DNA of 64,000 nt from Trichobilharzia szidati (taxonomy: Eukaryota > Platyhelminthes > Trematoda > Strigeidida > Schistosomatidae): NCBI GenBank assembly GCA_944472155.2, contig OX235279.1, forward strand, positions 135,070,920-135,134,919. Reading direction: 5' to 3'. The notes beneath the pieces were generated by a model. It was not told where the DNA came from. It made no database searches and saw nothing but the letters and a program-made list of their open reading frames with translations. Every line of letters starts with the position of its first letter. Within the stretch, counting starts at the first letter, position 1. Positions 58,301 through 64,000 of the stretch are shown here, piece by piece. The position numbers and the translations under genes were made by a program.

Positions 58301-60316
58301 TGAAAAGCAAGATGAAGCGCACAAATAAATTGAAAAGCCGTGACAAAAATTAACTTTAAACAGGCGATTATAAATTACTACCTCTTCCGTCTTCTGCAAA
58401 GACTGTCGTACATAAGTGAGGATGATGGGTTGATATCGACCATGTGGAATGACCGAACGATGATGGACTCATAAATAGCACTCGCATTTTGTGTTTTGTT
58501 CGGTCCTCCTGATCACACAAAGTTGAAATTTCGTAACAGTAATGTTCGTGGACGGCACGAAAGAATTAGTCAAACCGACTAAAACTGGTAGTTCATCTGC
58601 TAGTCTTAGCATTGCTATTTAGCAAATAAAGGTGACATTCGCAATTTTTCTCCGTCAAACTTAACTACACAACCTACATTTGCACTTTGTGATGAAAATT
58701 ATAAGTGTTTTATTATGATGATGTCTGGCTAATTTAGAAGCAGTATTCAGCGATGAATAATGACTGTTATCTTATGTAATTTAATGTGATACGTTCATAT
58801 CTGTCTGTATAATTGGCGAATAATGTCATTGAAATATATTCTAGTTGAATCTCTAGTCAAAGTAGCTGGGAACGGTCTGGACCAAACAACCCTTCGTACG
58901 GAAACCGATGGCGGAGTTAAACCATTCCCTCTGTCATAAATCCACTTCCTGAAATTAGGGAAAATCATCAATCAAAAAATGATAGCGTGAAGCATTGGTA
59001 TTAGAATTTCAAAATACAGCATTGAACTAAGTGCTCATTGAAAATAAACCAAAAGTCCTCCTGTCACCAGTTTCAATATATTTACATCCTAATGGTTGCA
59101 ACAGTTTACCATGTACAGTTTACTACTTCCACTGAATAAACTAACTTAAATACATTTCTTTTGTGTAGCAATAACAGGTTTAACAGAGGCTGGCGCTAGA
59201 AATTGCATATCAGTCTTCGCCATTACACCAGTCATTTCGGCTTGACTGTTATTTTCGGTGAGTGATATTCCCATGTTCAACGCTTGTTGTTCGATATATA
59301 TATATAAATATTTATAAATGTGCATGAAGTAGACAATTTATACCGTGATCAGTTTCAAACCATAAGCACGAAGATTCAACCCCGTTGGCAACCTTAGATT
59401 TGTTAATTTCAGTCATTGTTCCATTATCGAAGAACAGCATGATGACTAACATTCCTTTCATCAAGTTCATTAACTGCGTTGTTTGTTACAAGAGTTGAAG
59501 TGGAGTACAGTGTTGTTGTAAAGCATTGCGTCTAGGGCTTTGAAATCCCTCGTATGCCATCACTCCTAGTCTCCTAATGTGAAGATGTGACTTTATTAAT
59601 CATAAAATACCGTCTGTGAAAGATGAATTGACTGGTTTGGTCAGAATACCTGAGTGCAGTACACTTCATGTGCGACTCCATATCATCCTACTATGTTTCA
59701 GTTGAATCTAAACAACTATTCACCCTCCTACTTATTTAGTTATTGAAAGTAAGTTATTCAGTAAATTGTGCCTGTCTTAGATCATTCTGTTCTGATTGTG
59801 AATGAATGAAATTAGTGTATAGGGCTGAGTGTAGTGGTGAGATTGTAGAGGGATTGAATACAAACTAATTTGCCCTGACTCAACCTGTAGGCGAGATCAA
59901 ATTATTCAATTTCTAGCCTCTTCAAGTAGTGCACCTCATGCCGATAGTTTAAAATTGTCTAGCTTGTATCTTTGTACAAGGCCTTTTGTTTCCATTTGTA
60001 GAAATTGTAGAAACACCAATGATTCTGGAATTCAGAAGAGGTGTGGTCTTTCAAAGTGGTGTCAGACCAGAGGATTTAGTCTGAATTTCTTCAAATATTT
60101 ATGCCGGATTACACGACAACAGAGTTGAAGGACTACTTTCAGTTGGCGATAATCACTGTTAATGGGCGTCTGTGTGTCCTATCACGTAGTGTCACTCAAT
60201 GAATTATAAAGTAGCACTGTGAAGAGAAAGCGAATATTAGCAACTTTATTGTATTTCTGTGTATGTTCACATTCTAGGAAGAGACGGATGGCAAATACTT
60301 TTTCATTACATACTGA
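49170..60316 (+). CDS. Candidate multi-exon gene for a Tyr/Gly/Gln-rich protein, copy B
   Basis: Inferred exons: 49170-49304, 50964-51083, 56783-56902, 58006-58058 and 60278-60316. All splice borders seen in copy A are kept, except that exon 4 is deleted. Exons 1-2-2'-5 join in frame (137 residues). Including exon 3 shifts into another frame of exon 5. Coding changes against copy A are Met to Ile in both exon-2 copies and two changes in exon 3. Function unknown. Confidence 0.45.
50964..51083 (+). CDS. Exon 2, first tandem copy, copy B
   Basis: Same borders and frame as 17869-17988. It reads QPIYN where copy A has QPMYN (ccgatatacaac against ccaatgtataac). Confidence 0.65.
51357..51722. mobile_element. 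Foldback palindrome, copy B
   Basis: Counterpart of 18262-18627, at the same position in the first exon-2 unit. The second unit (empty site near 57137) lacks it, so it inserted after the exon-2 duplication and before the A/B split. Confidence 0.8.
52325..55293 (+). pseudogene. Decayed RTE copy, copy B
   Basis: Counterpart of 19230-22197 with the same decay and minor extra changes, for example a further stop near 53404. Confidence 0.9.
55306..57555 (+). repeat. Exon-2 tandem unit, second copy (B2)
   Basis: Direct repeat of the unit beginning at about 49486. Unlike A2 it keeps the 170-bp stretch; like A2 it lacks the foldback element. Confidence 0.9.
56783..56902 (+). CDS. Exon 2, second tandem copy, copy B
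   Basis: Base-identical to 50964-51083, including the copy-B-specific ccgatatacaac, with the same splice borders. Confidence 0.6.
58006..58058 (+). CDS. Exon 3, copy B
   Basis: 53 nt between tctag and gtaaga, reading GGFGQNMGDYEVLTGNP. Two residue changes from copy A, no stop. Confidence 0.5.
58059..60277 (+). other. Last intron of copy B, exon 4 missing
   Basis: Near 59010 the sequence jumps from gaattt (A 25741-25746) to caaaatac (A 26230 on), removing the exon 4 segment. Otherwise collinear with copy A. Confidence 0.7.
60278..60316 (+). CDS. Exon 5 (terminal exon), copy B
   Basis: Identical to 27498-27536: EETDGKYFFITY then TGA, after tgttcacattctag. AATAAA follows at 60679-60684. Confidence 0.4.
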   Translation, partial: EETDGKYFFITY

Positions 60317-60678
60317 TAAGAGTATATTTTCTTTACTTTTGCTTAAAGGTTTTCTAACGGCGAAGCAAACATTGTTTTCTCCATAAAAATTTCGGATGTC
60401 TGGTGTTCCGTGTAAATGGCTTGAAGTGAAAGTGGAAACAATACTGTGTACAGGTCACAGTGCACAGCTTATATCTTCTGTACATTTAAAAGCACTAATG
60501 TCATTATTTTTGTAAAATACATATTTTCCGTGCATAAAATCCCTTCGATACTTTAAATTATCCGAACTACTTATGTATCATGTGAACGGCGAAATGAAAG
60601 TAAAGCGTGTGGTCATCTGTTACCAAGTTAATCATCATACTTCCCGTTGAAGTTGAAGAACTTGGTTATGATGTTTAC

Positions 60679-60684
60679 AATAAA
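60679..60684 (+). terminator. Polyadenylation signal AATAAA, copy B
   Basis: Counterpart of 27899-27904. Confidence 0.35.
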
Positions 60685-61388
60685 GAAGCATTTCACTGTG
60701 AAATGACTTTGCCTTCGATATAGACTGAATGAAAATCGGATCTTCACAGTTGGTCAGCTGGTGTTAACACACACCTTTCTGCAATACAACGTTGGATTTG
60801 TCTTGAAATGCTTATTCTCAACTCACAGTTCAATAAGTTGACTGAAAATTGTTCTACCGGATTGGTTTCGAAAGTCGCTTCGTATAGCTTCTATCAAGGT
60901 AGTAGTGTAATTTCTTGTTTTGTCAGTCTAATATCTGCAAGTGTGTGTTGTTTGCACCCCACAATCAATTATAATCACGCGAAGATTTCATTAAAATCTC
61001 ATAAACATAAGAAATTACAAAAGGAACATGCAGTGATTCACTCGACAGAATTCGGGAAATAATGTACAAGGTGAATTAACATTCACAAGAAGTTGCTAGT
61101 AAGCGCAATTTATAGACCAGTCGAGTGGTCATGAAATTGGAAACATTGCAATGATGATCATTGAATAATGGGAAACATAGAAATATGGAAGAATTTAGTG
61201 GAAAAGGGAACAGCGTATTTGAAGTAATATGAAGCTTGGTTGTGTGACTTCTTCTTATGAGAGATGACGATGGAAGAGCAGGGGAATCTAAAAGTTGTTT
61301 TTCCACGCAGTTTAAGGTTCATCAGTTCGATGGTGCCAAACTTAACCAGTATCCACCAGATGGGATCGAATAGTGCTCATAGGTTTAT

Positions 61389-61933
61389 TTGATTACTATC
61401 ATATGCGAGAGTGAGCATTACCAACAAATTAATTCGTTCAATCATGGAATAAAAGTGGCATTCAAGCCCACAAACTCAATTAGAAACAAGCTTTGTCGGT
61501 TGAAGGATCCTGTGAAGCCTTTAAAACAAAACAATTTAGTTTATCTTATACCCTGCTGGAATGATTGTCAGGTCAAAGTAGTAGAACAGAGGCAGTCAGA
61601 CTAGCCGAACACAAAAACCTAGCAAAATCTAGATTGGTTGACCCGAATAAGATAAGAAATCTAGAAAATAGTTCAGCTATGGCAATACATGCAGTTATAC
61701 ACAACCATACAATAGGATGGGATAGGATGACAGTTTTAAAATCTAATGTCACAGGGTTGAGGGAGAGACTGATAACAGAAGCTTTGTTTATCGAATCGAC
61801 TGCAAATATATGTAATTGGAATGATTCAACACCTGTCCCAGATATTTGGAAAATTCTACTACCCCAAGGACAAATAGGAGAAGACAAGGAAAACTATAAA
61901 ACTGAAGTTTCAAAGCCGTGTGATTACAATTGA
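61389..61933 (+). pseudogene. Penelope-like GIY-YIG fragment, copy B
   Basis: Counterpart of 28609-29153 with the same frameshift near 61570. Several amino-acid changes (for example GWREK to GLRER) fit neutral decay. It is followed directly by the uninterrupted sequence that in copy A was split by the RTE insertion. Confidence 0.8.
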
Positions 61934-61957
61934 TATGATTATGAACAATAAATTTTG

Positions 61958-62419
61958 TTCGAAACGTCATCCAGTAAATAATACTGTTCGACTGTGTGAT
62001 AGATCTAATAAACCAGCTCATATGGAATTACTTACTACCACAGTGCCTAAATTTTGCCCATATGTTAACAATCATGGTTTTCCTATGAAATTACGTTGAC
62101 ATACACCCTATCTGAAGGTATTGTTGGTTCTGGTAATCCTCGATTGAACAACGTGTCCAGCGTCCCATGCTGGTTATTCAAACATGCATGTGCCTAACCA
62201 GGTGTCTTTGCTTACGCAGTAAAACAAAGCCATGCTGACTACTCTACGATCGTTTGTGGTGAAAATCTTAGAGGAATAATTCTATATGTCGACTATTTAG
62301 GTGGAGGTGGTGCTGAAGACGTTGTCCAAGTGGTTAGAACAACACCAAATAGTTAGAAGGACTTCTTGCAGAGCAACTTTACATTAATGTTTCATGCACA
62401 TGTAGGCATTTCGGTTTTG
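61958..62419. other. Copy-B-only block, about 462 bp
   Basis: Bounded by ttttg on both sides, a 5-base repeat that occurs once in copy A. It may be a microhomology deletion in A or an insertion in B. No coding content recognised. Confidence 0.55.
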
Positions 62420-64000
62420 AAAATCACTCGGCAAAGTTATTTAGTAACTCGTCTCAGTTGAGATAACTATCACAAAGAACAAACAAAGCATCCTATATCC
62501 ACAAAAAGTGCCCACTCATCTGTTATATACAGTCACAAGAAATAACTTTTCAATTGTGGGGAAAATATGACTACAGTTGTTGGTCCTACTGTTGGGCTCC
62601 CTGTCATTCTTTCCACCCACCTATATCAACCATTCCTGACAGGAAACTGGACCTGGGTATGCACGGTAATAAGAGTTCTCTCTAGCCGTCAACGACACAA
62701 CAATGTTCTCTGTGCTTCACTTCACAGCAGGAATCAATTGAATATTTCTAATAAGGGCTCTTTTGTGATGAGTATCTTGACGCCGACATGCAGTGTTTTC
62801 TCAATCAGTACATCATAAGTCTTGAATAAATCGATCAATTCTCTCAAAATATGTTTGCAAGATATGTTTCCACTAGTTCCAGTAAGTCCGCAAATTAATT
62901 TGCCAAAACGTGGTATGTTGAGTTGTACATGTATGGCCTTGCTGACTCACATTATACATTAATCACAAACATTTCTACTAGGTAATCTATTGTAGGTTTC
63001 TCTAGTAATTTAACTTCATAACTGCTGAATGTGTGGCTACTGGTCAATCTCAAGATTCGTGCAGTCGCTGAGCATATTCACGTTACTTTTATAAAACAAT
63101 GTATATCATTGGTAGACACACACGATTTATCACCGTGATTACCCGTTCTTTCAAATTCTTCGACTGGACTCCGACAAGCCCTGGGTTGTGTTGATTAAAG
63201 TGAATCCTCTTTAACAGCAAAAAGATGAATCATCCGAATCAAATATTCCACTGGAAATTGAGCATAATGCTATTCAATGTGACCAGCAGAACAGAAGCCA
63301 TCAGGAGTCTATACGAAATATCAAGAGATGAGCATATGGTGTAGGCAACAATGAGATTGGCTCTAAATTAAGCCGGTCATATTAGACCTGAAATTATTGA
63401 TCTGTAGAAGAATAAAGTCAAGCGTCAGTATTTGGCTTTCGGGGCCTTCGCCGACAGCTTACAACAGTTGTCTTCCGATTATGTGTGCATAGTATCAATC
63501 AGACAAGATAAAGAAGTAAAAGTCCATCCAACAAACGTCTAATTACAAGAGTTACAGGTACATGATCAAAATCAAATTCACGTTCACTAATACTTTATGT
63601 TTTAAAGAATACTTCGTCATAAAATGAGATGACTTCAATAACCATTCAAAAGCAGCAGGCATACGACACTGTTCCCTCCATGTATGCGAACCCTCACCAA
63701 TACCTACCTGACACCTGGTCAGGTATCAAAACCAAGACGGGCAGATTAAAGCTTTCAGTTTCAATAATTAGGTGTGAGATAATCCATTTATTCAAATAAA
63801 ACGAACCAAATAATATTAGTAATTTCGAAATCCCAGCAATTATTGCAAACAAGGATAATTGGAACGAACAACTGTTTTCAATAATTGTTTTCCTCTTCAG
63901 GCTTTACAGTTAAAAATCCGTTAATTTTAGCATATAATAGGCAGTAAAAGCAAATAGGGATCATATTAAAAAGTGTATTGCGGTATAAATACAAGGCGGA
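62420..64000. other. Copy B right end, nothing recognised
   Basis: Collinear with A 32410-33005, then a B-only block of about 0.8 kb (63011-63817) between two agtaatt repeats, then patchy match to A 33005-33330 up to the window end. Confidence 0.5.

Larger units (their letters stand above)
37564..64000 (+). repeat. Large direct repeat, copy B (runs off window end)
   Basis: Second copy of the block at 545-33330. It starts at the same base as copy A's first base after the N gap. It lacks the CR1 and RTE insertions and shows the uninterrupted target sites at about 45390 and 61935. B-only segments are 43621-45330, about 61958-62419 and about 63011-63817. The match to copy A continues in pieces to the last bases of the window, so the end of the repeat is not seen. 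Confidence 0.95.

Overview
The window looks like genomic DNA from a trematode blood fluke, most likely Schistosoma or a close relative. The evidence is AT-rich DNA with long introns and short exons, plus CR1-clade, RTE-clade and Penelope-like retroelements of the kinds typical of schistosomes. The species cannot be fixed from the sequence. There is no prokaryotic, plasmid or viral architecture: no operons, CRISPR arrays or rRNA.

Layout. Bases 45-544 are a 500-N assembly gap. The rest is dominated by one very large direct repeat. Copy A begins at 545 (right at the gap edge) and runs to about 33.3 kb. Copy B begins at 37564 and runs to the window end. They are near-identical by eye but differ by clean block insertions and deletions. 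Copy A alone carries a 5.5-kb CR1-clade element (6741-12256), a 3.2-kb RTE-clade element (about 29162-32381) and about 483 bp around a candidate exon (25747-26229). Copy B alone carries blocks of about 1.7, 0.46 and 0.8 kb. This pattern fits either a real tandem duplication or two haplotypes of one locus laid end to end by the assembler. The roughly 4.2 kb between the copies (33.3-37.56 kb) holds Penelope-like element debris, including a truncated copy with an inverted 3' end.

Host gene. Each copy holds one candidate multi-exon gene on the + strand encoding a short Tyr/Gly/Pro/Gln/Asn-rich protein with no signal peptide. The exons were inferred from splice sites and frame: exon 1 (16072 / 49170), exon 2 present twice in tandem (17869 and 23518 / 50964 and 56783), a 53-nt exon 3 (24741 / 58006), exon 4 (25834, copy A only) and a terminal exon 5 (27498 / 60278) followed by AATAAA. 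I do not recognise the family. The exon-2 duplication abuts the 3' end of a decayed RTE copy, and base differences suggest patchwork gene conversion between the two exon-2 units within each large copy.

The remainder is intron and intergenic DNA containing decayed retroelement pieces (CR1 RT tails near 5.0-5.4 and 14.9-15.4 kb, an RTE copy at 19.2-22.2 kb, a Penelope GIY-YIG piece at 28.6-29.15 kb, and their B counterparts), a 366-bp foldback palindrome and microsatellites. I found no well-supported new molecular system. The most interesting points are the duplicated, apparently converted exon, the exon-4 deletion, and the two long-ORF retroelements with empty sites inside the same window.
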